NCBI GenBank assembly: GCA_003427395.1
Contig: BFEA01000332.1
Coordinates: 334,805-378,242, forward strand
Length of the DNA stretch: 43,438 nt
Direction of reading: 5' to 3'
Origin: Chara braunii
Lineage: Eukaryota; Streptophyta; Charophyceae; Charales; Characeae
Shown: positions 31,488 through 40,852 of the stretch, one piece after another
Layout of the letters: the number at the start of each line of letters is the position of its first letter
Position numbering within the stretch: the first letter of the stretch is position 1
Notes under the pieces: model-generated
Databases searched by the model: none
Seen by the model: the letters and a program-made list of their open reading frames with translations, nothing else
What the model was told of the DNA's origin: nothing
Program-made: the position numbers and the translations under genes

Positions 31488-31650
31488 TACCAGAGTGGCC
31501 CGGGACCATTAGCCCGGCCGGGCCAAAAATAAATAAAAAATAAAACAATAAACATTATTTGTGAATTTTATTTTTTATTTTGAATTTGGTAGACAATCCT
31601 GAGGCAGAAGTTGTTCAGTTTATTGTTCTGCATAACATAGTTTTTTTTTC

Positions 31651-31684
<34 letters not shown>

Positions 31685-31760
31685 GGGACCTTCCCTGGTC
31701 CTTGCACGGCCGAGCCGCCCGGGAACACAAGGTGACCCGGGCGACACAGCTCTAGGGATA
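31488..31760 (+). repeat. Mosaic short repeat, CTAGGCTACCAG family, copy 1
   Basis: Module (i) CTAGGCTACCAGAGTGGCC followed by GCCCGGCCGGGCC (31488-31526). Then a middle module, CCTGAGGCAGAAGTTGTTCA and CTGCATAACATAG (31598-31640), a poly(T) run (about 31641-31683), and module (ii) GTCCTTGCACGGCCG and GCCGCCCGGG to GGTGACCCGGG (31696-31741). Confidence 0.8.
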
Positions 31761-33023
31761 AAAATCAAATAAAAGTAGCCCACATTGAATGCCTTTAAAG
31801 GCCCTCAGAGTCCCATTTATAAACTCCTTCCCCGCACGCAAACGGAAAGCACTGAAACACAAAAACAGAGGCCGCATTTGGGGTGCTGCTTTGGGTGGGT
31901 GCAGAGAGGCCCCACCGGCAGGAAAAAATGAATAAAACTCACGGAGGTTGTGTACCTGCCCAGGGTACAGTGGAGTCTGGACAGGCAGACGGCCAGGTGA
32001 CCCGGGCCCGGGTCCCACTAGCAGCGTTGAGACTTGACGCCCGAATCTGGACGTGTTTGTGGAGATGTGCAGTTAGAGGAAACTCAACGGCTTTTTTTCA
32101 GCAAAGTCGGACCCGGCCCGTGCACGGGACTCGGTCGCTGCCCGGCTGCCCGGCTGCCCAGCTGGGTGCCTCTGCCAGCCTACAAAGTGCCGCTTTTTTT
32201 ATTTTACGATGTTAGACCACTAGTTTTAATAGAATTTAGCTCATTATAGTCTATTGGGGGGAAACCAAGCCCGCAGTCCCTCGCATATGAAAAATTGCCC
32301 CCTTCTCTGAACCCATCATGTCCAATCGCTCTGCAGTATTATTATATTGCAGGGGGCTTTGTGGGGCTACCCTCAATTTACTACCCTATTTTGAAGCCAT
32401 CTATCAGCTTCACAGAATAGCCCCTCTTCCAGTTTCGATAAAAAAACGGTCTCCAAGCTGACCAAAAAACATAAGGCATAGCTGAGACCACAGTTCTGCT
32501 GGTTTCTTCAAGTGCTCTTCACATACAGAGGAGAAGATGATCCGTTCCGCGGCACGAGATGCAGCGCCAGCCACTGGCATAGGTGTCATGCCTCCAGCAG
32601 TCCCAGAAGGGATGGGAAATTTCCCATTCCCGTATCTTTCGGGACTGGTGGAGGCATGCACCTATTCCAGTTGGGATAGGCCCCGCCAAGTTCAATAGAC
32701 AGACTGCAGCACAGGAGAGGCTACGACGGGGCACCTTAGTGGTGCAGCTCCATCTACACAGGTTTGGGGAGAAGCAGGTGCTCTGCAGCGCAGAAGCTGG
32801 CTGCTTCTCCCACCCACAACTTGAAACCTCAGTTGGGTGGAGGAGAAGGAGGAGGCAGCAGCAGCAATTAAAGTGACGCAGAGTGACGTAAGCTCAATAA
32901 AGAAGGTCCATACATCATGATCACTGCCAGGAAGGGCTGGGCAGGGGTTTTACTTTTTTTCTTTTGTTTTTTGAGTGATAGGGTTTGACTTTTTTTTTTT
33001 TTTTTTTGGGTGATCGACGTCAT
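31761..33023. other. No gene recognised
   Basis: Unique-looking DNA without coding domains. GGGAAATTTCCC-like and GCATGC phrases occur near 32615-32660, where GGGATGGGAAATTTCCCATTCCCG contains a near-palindrome and AGGTGTCATGCCTCCA is echoed inverted by TGGAGGCATGCACCT: a short foldback spanning about 32580-32663. Confidence 0.4.
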
Positions 33024-33135
33024 ATGGGACGCTGGACCCGGTTTGCAGCTTTTGGTCCTTGGATGTAACTTCTATATGGGACGCTGGACCCGGTTTCCAG
33101 CAGGTGTCGCTCCCCACACTCCCCACCTATATAGA
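33024..33135 (+). repeat. GGGACG hairpin repeat, copies 4 and 5
   Basis: Copy 4 (33026-33048) has CTGGA, loop CCCGGTT, TGCAG, with one mismatched pair. Copy 5 (33078-33100) has CTGGA, loop CCCGGTT, TCCAG, perfect, followed by CAGGTGTCGCTCCCCAC and TATATAGATTGGAGCAGCC as at 29625. Confidence 0.8.
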
Positions 33136-33249
33136 TTGGAGCAGCCAGCCGGGGCACACTAGAGGGGGGTGCTATTATTACCCTCTCTAATGGGTTGAGG
33201 CTGGTTTCTTAAAAAAAAAAGAAAAAAAGGAAAAGAAAAAAAAAGGGTT

Positions 33250-33520
33250 ATAATCTAGGCTACCAGAGTGGCCTGGCACCACTTGCCCGGCAGGGCCAAA
33301 AAACATTGAAAAATTAAAAATTAAAAAGATATTCTTTAACTCTAGGGCCTAGGCTACCAGCCGGGCCGCCCGGGTCACCCTATTTTCCCAGGCGGCCCGG
33401 CCGTGCAAGGACCAAGCAAGGTCCCAGCCAAAATAATAATAATAATAATAAAAATCTGAAAAACAACTATGTTATGCAGAAAAATAAACTGAACGACTTT
33501 TGCCTCAGGGTCACATCGAG
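33250..33520 (+). repeat. Mosaic short repeat, CTAGGCTACCAG family, copy 2
   Basis: Module (i), CTAGGCTACCAGAGTGGCC then GCCCGGCAGGGCC (33255-33297). Then module (ii), CTAGGCTACCAGCCGGGCC to GGCGGCCCGGCCGTGCAAGG (33350-33410), and the middle module reversed (CTATGTTATGCAG to TTTTGCCTCAGG, 33468-33509). Module order and orientation differ from copies 1 and 3. Confidence 0.8.
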
Positions 33521-34058
33521 AAAGAAATTAAAAGCGGGCGGCGGCAAGCGGCGGGGGATCGCTAACGCACGCAGTGCAACGCAGGCACTGCATGCATGCC
33601 AGAACTCACCGGAGGAATGGCATGGACTCAAGGGGGCGAAGCGCGGGTGTGGGCGCGCGATGGCTTGCTGTCCAGCAGGGGTACTACCACGCCCCTGGCT
33701 ATGGCTGGCCTTGGTCGGTGGAGCCGGCAATCCTCGTGAGGTCGCAGAGGGAGAGAGTCGCATGTGTGGTTGACCGCGAGGCAGGGTTTGCTAGCCGCCA
33801 ACATACCATAAACGGATCTTGATCAGGGGCTTTGGCCCCCTGGTCGGAGCTTTGTGGATCGCAGGTGCCCAATGGTGATGGAGCTGGAGCCATTGCTTGT
33901 TGGAAGTCGCTTACAAGGACTCCTGCGACTCTGGTCTTAGTCCCCTTGCTGCTGTGAAGGTGTGGGCGACTTCGGCACGATAGGGTTGTGCTTGGTTTAT
34001 TCTTGGCAACTGCTGGCAAGCTTCTTCCTCGTCATGATAGAGGAATGTTTTTTTCGTT
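33521..34058. other. No gene recognised
   Basis: GC-rich DNA with open frames on both strands but no recognisable domain. Confidence 0.35.
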
Positions 34059-34265
34059 GCCGGTTTAGGCATGATTGTTAACTGCTGTTAGATAAGGTTA
34101 AGAGTCTAATTAGCGATTTTGGTTTTTGCCTTTTCCGTTTCCGGTTTTCCCGTTTGTTATTCTGGTTGCCGTTTCAGGCGCGATTGTGAACTGCTGTTAG
34201 ATTAGGTTAACAGTCTAATTAGTGATTTAGGTTTTTGCCTTTTGTTTTTGGTTTTCCTGTGTGTC
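34059..34265 (+). repeat. 109-bp tandem duplication
   Basis: GATTGTTAACTGCTGTTAGA...GGTTAAGAGTCTAATTAGCGATTT at 34073 is repeated at 34182 (GATTGTGAACTGCTGTTAGA...), including the GGTTTTTGCCTTTT and GGTTTTCC tails. Confidence 0.9.
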
Positions 34266-34339
34266 GTTGGTTGACTGTGAAGTGGAGAGATGTACATGGG
34301 AGTATGGCTTTGCAAAGACCTTGTCATGGTGGGCGGCGG

Positions 34340-34860
34340 GGCTTTTAGGGAGGGGGTTGATGCTGACTGGGGGAGCAGTTTGCCCTAAATCGAGAGGAGG
34401 AGGGTGGGTTTGCAGGGTCTTTCGACCCTTGCCGCGCGGGTGGTAGGGCATTTGTGCTGGTTCGTTGATGTTTCGGAATCGCGTCCGTCTCTTCACAAGT
34501 GTTTGGGGTCCTTTCTATCATCCTTTTCTTATGGGACTGGAGAGCGTTGCTCTGTAGGATCTTCATCATGGGGGGAGGTGAAGATCTAATTTGGGGAGTG
34601 TACATGGACGAGGGTGCAGATTACCCTAAATCGCGAGGAGGTGGGTGGGCTTTGCGGGGCCTTTGGCCCCTGCCGCTCGGGTGGTAGGCTATTTCTGAGA
34701 GTTTGCTAATTCACCATCATGGAGGGAGTTGGTGTTTTAGGGTACGCAACGGGGGGGGTGGAGTGATCTGTTTTGAATGGCGAGGAGGTGGGTGGGTTTG
34801 CCTGGTCTGTGGTCACAGACCCCTGCCGCACGGTTGGCAGAGTGGATCTCAGGGTTGGGT
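34340..34860 (+). repeat. Three diverged copies of a G-rich unit
   Basis: CCCTAAATCG(A/C)GAGGAGG.GGGTGGG.TTTGC...GACCCTTGCCGC.CGG.TGG occurs from about 34383 and 34624, and a shorter version from about 34776. Each can be read on the plus strand as a short peptide ending SRGGGW-like and PLPxGW. Repetition of non-coding DNA is more likely than a gene. Confidence 0.75.
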
Positions 34861-35017
34861 GATATTCAAGGGTGGTAGGCTTTGCCTTTGTAGGGTTTGT
34901 TTTTGCTGCTTTTTCTTTAGGTGATCTGTGTTGTGCGCAATAGGGATTTTGTCATTTCGCTAAATTTGCAGAGCATTTTTGGAATGGATTGTAATTTGTA
35001 ACCTTTTCTATGATGTG
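34861..35017. other. No recognisable feature
   Basis: Short unique stretch rich in TTTG. Confidence 0.3.
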
Positions 35018-35045
35018 AGGGACGCCAGACCCGTTTTCCGGCTTT
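35018..35045 (+). repeat. GGGACG hairpin repeat, copy 6
   Basis: GGGACG at 35019. The hairpin GCCAGA (35024-35029), loop CCCGTTT, TCCGGC (35037-35042) has one A-C mismatch. CTTTT follows the arm, as in copy 2. Confidence 0.75.
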
Positions 35046-35199
35046 TATAATTCAAAAGCGGCTGCCATATGAACCAGGCCGGAGTGCCTGGATCATACGA
35101 CACCATGGACATCCCTTGAAAAAAAAAAAAAAAAAAAAAATCTTTTAAGGAAGTTTTACGTTTTACCAAATTTTTTTTTTTTTTTTTTTTTTTTTTGGC

Positions 35200-35447
35200 C
35201 CAGCCGGGCAAGTGGACCGGGGCCACTCTGGTAGCCTAGGTTTAACTTTAATTCTTATTTAATTTTTGGTAAGGAATTCCGATTTTACCCTGAGGCAAAA
35301 GTTGTTCAGTTCATTTTTCTGCATAACATAGTTTGTTTTTCAGATTTTTTTTTCTCTTTTTTTGCTGGGACCTTCTTTGGCCCTTGCATGGCCGGGCCGC
35401 CCGGGCAAACAAGGTGACTCGGGTGAGGCCCGACTGGTAGCCTGGCA
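35200..35447 (+). repeat. Mosaic short repeat, CTAGGCTACCAG family, copy 3
   Basis: Module (i) is here reversed (GGCCACTCTGGTAGCCTAG, about 35222-35240). Next come the middle module (CCTGAGGCAAAAGTTGTTCA and CTGCATAACATAG, 35290-35332) and module (ii) (CCTTGCATGGCCGGGCCGCC to GACTGGTAGCCTGG, 35381-35443). Poly(A) and poly(T) runs precede it (35118-35140 and 35171-35196). Confidence 0.8.
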
Positions 35448-35840
35448 TATAATCTACAATAACTTCCTTTATAATCTCGAATTACCTCGGGACAGTCACC
35501 TGTGCATGTATCTCAAGACTGCTACCAACTGGCCCAACATCCCCACCCGAGCCTCAACCGCCCCCCAACCCCTCCATCTCCTGTCTTCTCAACCTCTGTC
35601 TGCCAAGGCGGGGTTTGCCCCTCGTACTACCGTAGTCAATCAAGTAGGCTATATTAGGGTATATCAATATAGATTTCACACACCCATGAATTTCGGTGCC
35701 AAATCAGGTTGGGGTGGAGTTTGTATAACAATCAGTTGCACTGCTGGTAGGATACGCCGTCAGTCCCTCTGAGGCGGCGTTCCAAAGCTAGCTAGCTATC
35801 TTCAAAGCTCAAACTCGATTATCGGTCAGTTCTGCAGATT
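35448..35840. other. No gene recognised
   Basis: Unique-looking DNA with no domain on either strand. GCTAGCTAGC at 35787-35798 is a short palindromic string. Confidence 0.35.
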
Positions 35841-35890
35841 ACGGTGGGACACTCGACCCGATGTCCAGCAGGTGTCGCTCCCCACCAATC
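35841..35890 (+). repeat. GGGAC hairpin repeat, copy 7 (degenerate)
   Basis: GGGACA, then CTCGA (35852-35856), loop CCCGATG, TCCAG (35864-35868), with one mismatch, and the downstream CAGGTGTCGCTCCCCACC is conserved. Confidence 0.7.
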
Positions 35891-36052
35891 GACGGGAACC
35901 TTCCATGGGACCCTACAATGACCATTCGACAACCAGGCGCGAAGCGCCGGCGAGTAGTGTACATCTGTTTGCAACTCACATCTTCATCATCTCGTTTCGC
36001 ATCTCCTTGGTCATGCGCTTGCGGCAAAATGTCTCTCCGTGCATGCCCACTG

Positions 36053-36256
36053 GCGAGCATGTATCGCGCGTCTGACTCGTCAGTTCGTTTGCTGATCCTT
36101 CTGTACCCACCCCAAAGCGGATGCAAATGTCACTGTCACTGTCACTGTACGAAGGCGAGCATGTATCGCGCGTCTGACTCTTCAGTTCATTTGCTATCCT
36201 TCTGTATCCACCCCAAAGCGAATGCACAGTCACTGTCACTGTACGAAGACTGAAAA
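36053..36256 (+). repeat. 102-bp tandem duplication
   Basis: GCGAGCATGTATCGCGCGTC occurs at 36053 and 36155, and each copy runs to the CACTGTCACTGTACGAAG tail with little change. Confidence 0.95.
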
Positions 36257-37757
36257 TTGCTCCAAGTATACAGCAATAATGACCATGTCTTCTATTTCGA
36301 GAGAGACACTTGTAGATGGCAATCGAAGGTTGCTCGCATCTCGGAGGTTCTACGAGTCAAAGATTCTGCATTTCGTCTTGAGAATCCGGTTTCGCTCCCC
36401 AACCTACCACGGCGGCTCCGTCAACCTGCGCATTGTCGCGGGACGTCGATCCGGTGATATTGCATTTTCACAGGCGCTTTCGCGCCTGGTTGTTGGTGGT
36501 GGATGGTTGTGTAGTGCAGATTTACACTTCTTTGCGGCATCGTCCTCCTCTTTGAGCAAAGCGCCCCCCAACATACCCGCAGGTGCTGCTCCCCAACAAT
36601 GCCCCTCCAACTCCCTCCCCCCCAACGAAAAAAAAATAAAAAATAATAATAAATAAACATCTCATCCGTCTGCTTCAGCGCCAATCAACGCAGTTCATCA
36701 AGGACACATATCTTTTTTTGTTTGTTTGTTTGTTTTCATATTTCCATCCACAAAAGATGCAGAGCAAGCACTTAACTCCCACCTCAGCCGGGACAGAAAG
36801 AGACTCAGAAATTTTCAAAAAAAAGAAAAAGAGCAAACTCACAGAAACACTCCACATTTCTTTTTTCTTTCCAAAAAAAAAAAAAAAAAAAAAAAAAAAA
36901 NTCTCTCAAACATTTTACTCTCTCGAAATTCTTCAAGATACACCGAATCTTTCCAATGATCTGCAGCGTCCAGACTTAGTTGGATCGGATCCAACCTGGG
37001 GAGCGGTTCTGCGTTCAAAATTCTCAGCTGCCCGTCTTCATCCCCGAATATAACGCCCGGTCATTACAGCTGTGTATTTACCACAACTTTCAGCCCAGAT
37101 ACGGGGATAATTACCGGGCGTTCTATTGGGGCGAAGACGGTAGTCAGGGTAACCTGTGGGACATACGCTATCAGTTGTGACCCTCAAAGCAGATTGAAAA
37201 TTCTCGCTATTCTTTCTATTATGAGATGCGCCCACTTTGTCTGAGTCTTTCCTAATATAGTAATATCTCGACTCCGCTGTGTCAAGGTCACGTGTCCTTC
37301 GTTTCGTCAGCAATGGCGTTCGTGGCGTGTATGTTTTTCAAAATTCTACTTGAATCTGAATCTGGTACATTCTGAGCGGTGCACATACGTAATCCCAAAT
37401 CACATATCACGAACGGCCGAGGACAGCCAGTAGCAGCGGAGAAAAAGAGGGGGGGGGGGGGAAAAAAAAAAAAAAAAACAAAAAAAAAAAAAAAAAAAAA
37501 AACGTTTTTGACACCTCAGCACACAGAAATAGCACTGAAAATAAAACACAAACTTTTACAAACAGAGACACGCACTCTTAGTGTGGAAGTGCGCCGGCGG
37601 TCGCGAAATTTAATGCAAGGAGACATGACCATCAAAATGCGGTTATCGAGCGTTGATGACTCATATGGGCGGATTCACAATAGGACTTTGCTAGACGTAT
37701 CTGACCGCAATTGCAGCCGCATGCAGTCGTGACAAAAGTCCAAGTGTGAGTGCACCC
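36257..37757. other. Non-coding 3' flank of TBCB; homopolymer runs
   Basis: A fragment GCAGGTGCTGCTCCCCA (about 36578) is the tail of the GGGACG repeat. Poly(A) runs lie at about 36872-36900 (followed by N) and at 37462-37502, next to a G run (37450-37461). No coding domain is seen. On the minus strand this should hold the 3' untranslated region and terminator of TBCB; no polyadenylation signal was assigned. Confidence 0.4.
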
Positions 37758-38585
37758 CTAAATCTCATCTTCATCCTCCTCAAAAGGGTCCCTTTCTGGG
37801 AAATCTCCAGTTTTCACATGATCTGGCCGAACCATGCCGCCATGACCGGGAGGGCAGTCGAAGTACCGTTTGCCCTTCACAGTCCCGTCGTGCTTTCCCA
37901 CAGGCTCGTCATACACGACTCCCACCCAAAAGCCAGGGGGAAGCCCCTCCACTCTCCCTACAAATGAGACCACACCTCTTTTCCCGCCCAAATCCACTTC
38001 GCATCGATCACCTACCCTAACGTCCTTTGCAAAATCCGCGCCATAATTCTCGTCGATCACTGGTCCGTCCGGCAGCTGTGGCACGTCCTGTCCGCTTTTC
38101 ACTGCCATGTATTTGCCAATTGTCCACGTCGGATCGTTGGCCATCATCGTCTTCTTGAATTTGCGATACGATTCGCTGCGCTTTTCGTAGTCCTCTTCAG
38201 ACATCACATACTTCTCCACCTGCGAGAGATCTTCGAATCCGCCGCCCACGTGCAGCGAATTCGGGTTGTGGTCGATCACGTGCAGCCAGTACCCGTTCAC
38301 AGGCGAGTAGAATCCGAGAAGCCTGTCATCTTCTAACGCGCCCACGAGTGTCTGGCCGTCCGGATCCTTCAGCTGAAGCTGCATGAACTCCACCGCTGTG
38401 CCCGTTTTCACCTGCAATTGCTCTTTCACGCGCATGATCGACGCTCTCTGACTAAACCGCATCTCCGAGAATTGCTGTTTGAGGTGACTGTGAGATGCAT
38501 TCAGAAGGACAGTGTCGGCACCAAACTGCTGACTTGTCGATGCGAGGGCGAGACCGCAAAGACTAGATGCATCCGCCGTAGACAT
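37758..38585 (-). CDS. TBCB: Tubulin-folding cofactor B
   Basis: A 275-residue protein (start ATG at 38583-38585, stop TAG at 37758-37760). Residues about 22-105 form the ubiquitin-like domain (VLLNASHSHL, LGFYSPVNGYWLHVIDHNP). A charged helical linker (EDLSQVEKYVMSEEDYEKR, about 118-145) follows. The CAP-Gly domain at about 188-258 has VGDRCEVDLGGKRG, GFWVGVVYDEPVGKHDG (the GKHDG groove at 230-234) and GGMVRPDHVKTGDFPERD. The end is acidic with EDEDEI, the -DEI type tail of the family. In the known pathway TBCB receives alpha-tubulin after the CCT chaperonin and, with TBCE, handles dimer assembly and recycling in the cytosol. Length is slightly above the usual 240-odd residues because of an N-terminal extension. 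The start was chosen because the frame further upstream is a poly(Phe) translation of a polypyrimidine tract that ends in a splice acceptor. The coding part has no intron or defect. Confidence 0.93.
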   Translation of the reverse strand: MSTADASSLCGLALASTSQQFGADTVLLNASHSHLKQQFSEMRFSQRASIMRVKEQLQVKTGTAVEFMQLQLKDPDGQTLVGALEDDRLLGFYSPVNGYWLHVIDHNPNSLHVGGGFEDLSQVEKYVMSEEDYEKRSESYRKFKKTMMANDPTWTIGKYMAVKSGQDVPQLPDGPVIDENYGADFAKDVRVGDRCEVDLGGKRGVVSFVGRVEGLPPGFWVGVVYDEPVGKHDGTVKGKRYFDCPPGHGGMVRPDHVKTGDFPERDPFEEDEDEI

Positions 38586-38603
38586 ATTGACAAGTTGCAC
38601 TCG

Positions 38604-38640
38604 CCTGGACCAAAAAAAAAAAAAGAAAAAAAAAAAAGAA
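38604..38640 (-). other. Candidate splice acceptor upstream of TBCB
   Basis: On the minus strand a T-rich tract of about 25 nt (T12-C-T12) is followed by GGTCCAG and then GCGAGTGCAACTTGTCAATATG. This is a textbook polypyrimidine tract plus CAG/G acceptor, with the AG at 38606-38605 and the exon from 38604, 19 nt before the ATG. It suggests an intron in the 5' untranslated region; the upstream exon was not located. Confidence 0.6.
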
Positions 38641-39148
38641 GGGTAAACCAAGGCAAAAACGGAGTGCAAAATTCAATGGAAGGTTGAGAAACACCTACTT
38701 CTGATGAGATGAAAAGGATCAGTTTTTCTTCAAAAACAAAAAAAAAAGGATTTGTTTTCTATGCGACTGAAAACTGTGAAATGAAATAAATTGTATTAAA
38801 TTCAAAATTATTCAAATAATCAGCCTTTTTATGACATCTGCTACACAACTCCACGTTACTCCAGTGACGAGAGCCCCCTTTCTACTCCCTACTGCTTGCT
38901 AGTGATTCAGGAAGAAAAACGGAAAATCATACTCGATAACAGAGTTGCCCCCTAGAATAGAAGGGGCTTGTGTTGTTCAAGCAAAAAAAAAGAAAGAAAA
39001 GAAAAGAAAAAAAAAACAGTGTTTGCACCGAGTAATTCTTCCAGTGTTGATGGCCATCCACCCCTCAGTATCTTTTCCGGCCTCCTACATGTGCCAAGAA
39101 GTCAGGCAAGGGACCTGCATCACAACACAAAATAAACACACATGTGGA

Positions 39149-39155
<7 letters not shown>
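38641..39155. other. 5' flank of TBCB; probable intron/upstream region
   Basis: AT-rich DNA without coding domains, with A-runs at 38741-38750 and 38980-39017. A first TBCB exon or promoter may lie here but no element could be assigned. Confidence 0.35.
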
Positions 39156-39186
<31 letters not shown>

Positions 39187-39189
39187 GCA

Positions 39190-39249
<60 letters not shown>
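39156..39249. repeat. (AC)n microsatellite with (GCAC)n core
   Basis: AC repeats surround a short run of about six GCAC units (39182-39208). Confidence 0.97.
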
Positions 39250-39252
<3 letters not shown>

Positions 39253-39710
39253 GAGGGGGAGAGAGACAGAGGGAGAGAGAGATTAGTTGCAAAATGCGAT
39301 CAAATAAGATCTGCGCCATAAACACAGTACGGAACAAAAGTAGCATGCCAGGAGAAGGCACACAGCCTTGACGTAGTAAGCTGATTCAATTATGATCATG
39401 ACACCTGTCCTTGAGATCGTAATTATACCCTTTGTAGGACCCACGGGAGGTCATCGTCAACAACTGCAGACCCTCCTCAGCAATCGCACCACTGGCTGTC
39501 CATCAGGGACAGGCATACCCGTCCTGAATTCATCAAAGGCCCTCATTAGTCCGAGATGAGCAAATTCACAGATGCCCCTCAACACCCCCAATTCATGCAA
39601 ACCCCCTTCAGCAGGGCTTCCGCTTTAACAAGCATGCACAATTAACCTCTCGTTCCAGTGCTTGATAAAACTGCATTCGGTACCCTTGTGCAATCTCAAA
39701 AGCACCCCCC

Positions 39711-39713
<3 letters not shown>
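39250..39713. other. No recognisable feature
   Basis: Unique-looking DNA; no coding domain on either strand. Confidence 0.35.
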
Positions 39714-39798
<85 letters not shown>

Positions 39799-39828
39799 NC
39801 TCTCTCTCTCTCTCTCTCTCTCTCTCTT
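39714..39828. repeat. (CT)n microsatellite
   Basis: About 110 bp of CT with one N at 39799, preceded by a C run. Confidence 0.98.
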
Positions 39829-40350
39829 CAGACACAGAGAAAGTCTGATGAAACTGCTTGTGTTAGAGACACCTGCTTCTTGTGTGTGTGCCGTCGTGTT
39901 TGCTATGCACAACTCCGCAAAAGAAATATGACTGTGCCAGACTGTGTCATTGCAGTGACTGATGGACAAGCACACACACACCCAATACGCTTGAAAGAGA
40001 GAAAAGTGGTCAGACTTTACTCACACCAACCCTGCAATCCTAGAAGACTGTCACTGCAGACCTAGACAAGAATGGCAGTGTGTTTGTGTGTGTTTGTGTG
40101 TGTGTGTGCATTTGTGTGTTGCCGTTTTCGATATACACAACTCCAGAAAGAAAAGCATCACTGTGCAAGGTACACACACACATCAGCGGAATCCGTCTGA
40201 TCTGAAAGGCAAGGGACACAGCCTGGCCAGGTATTAGGGAAGGGGAAAGGGTCGGCCGGATTGTTCTCTGGAGGCTGCAGATCTTGGAAAGTGCGCATCA
40301 CGTACAGTCCTGATTTACTTGCCAGACCAAGTGGGAATCAACCACTCGGT
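39829..40350. other. No gene recognised; short GT/AC runs
   Basis: A (GT)n-like stretch lies at 40078-40120. CGTCGTGTTTGCTATGCACAACTCC near 39890 is echoed by GCCGTTTTCGATATACACAACTCC near 40122, and each is followed by AAAAGAAA and TGACTGTGC or CACTGTGC: a weak duplication of about 230-bp period. Confidence 0.4.
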
Positions 40351-40412
40351 AATAGTAAAAAGTAATATTACCCAGGGAGTGTAATAGTAAAAAGTAATAT
40401 TACCCAGCGAGT
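40351..40412 (+). repeat. 32-bp tandem duplication
   Basis: AATAGTAAAAAGTAATATTA followed by CCCAG(G/C)GAGTGT occurs at 40351 and 40383. Confidence 0.95.
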
Positions 40413-40439
40413 GTACCCTGCCGCCATTATCCTACAGCG

Positions 40440-40852
40440 TCCATGAATTATCCGCAAGCGGCGCAAGGTAACTTCACTGAAATGACCTGGGTGATGCACG
40501 ATGTAAGCACGAAAGTTGGGGGTCAGGCGATTCAGGCATATGTAATTCTGAGGAGCGGCAGTCGTCTTCCCAGAAATGCCATAGATAGCACTTCCGTGTT
40601 CACGCCAGCCGCAGTACCGTCATCCTCTGGGCAGACTGCCAAGAAAGGGTGCTCCTCCTCTATCCAGTGGACAATGTCTGCAAAATCAGCAGCAGTACAG
40701 GGGTAGCAATTGTAAGTGAGGAGCCATGTAGTAATGGCATAGTACGCACAGTGGCCTGGCTGTAGCACGGCAAGATCATTTGATCCTGCAGACTGCATAA
40801 AAGAGGGAGGTTCATTCCGGTCTTGACCCCCTGTGTCCAATACGTCTGCCAT
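40440..40852 (-). pseudogene. Papain-fold (Josephin-like?) peptidase fragment
   Basis: From an ATG at 40852 the minus strand encodes MADVLDTGGQDRNEPPSF, then LQPGHCAYYAITTWLLT, TAADFADIVHWIEEEHP and NTEVLSMAFLGRRLPLLR, ending at a stop (40532). In the next frame the trace continues CLNRLTPNFRAYIVHHPGHF and SEVTLRRLRIIHG. The arrangement (a Gln then a Cys at the start of a helix, an acidic helical segment, a G-x-N stretch, and a His after a hydrophobic strand) recalls cysteine peptidases of the Josephin/papain fold. The link to that fold is inference from pattern only; I could not test it. One frameshift near 40545 breaks it, unless an intron joins the two frames. Confidence 0.35.

Noticed and set aside
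37430-37505. Poly(A) tail of a TBCB retrocopy
   Set aside because: The A run is on the plus strand; on the strand of the gene it is poly(T), so it cannot be the copied tail.
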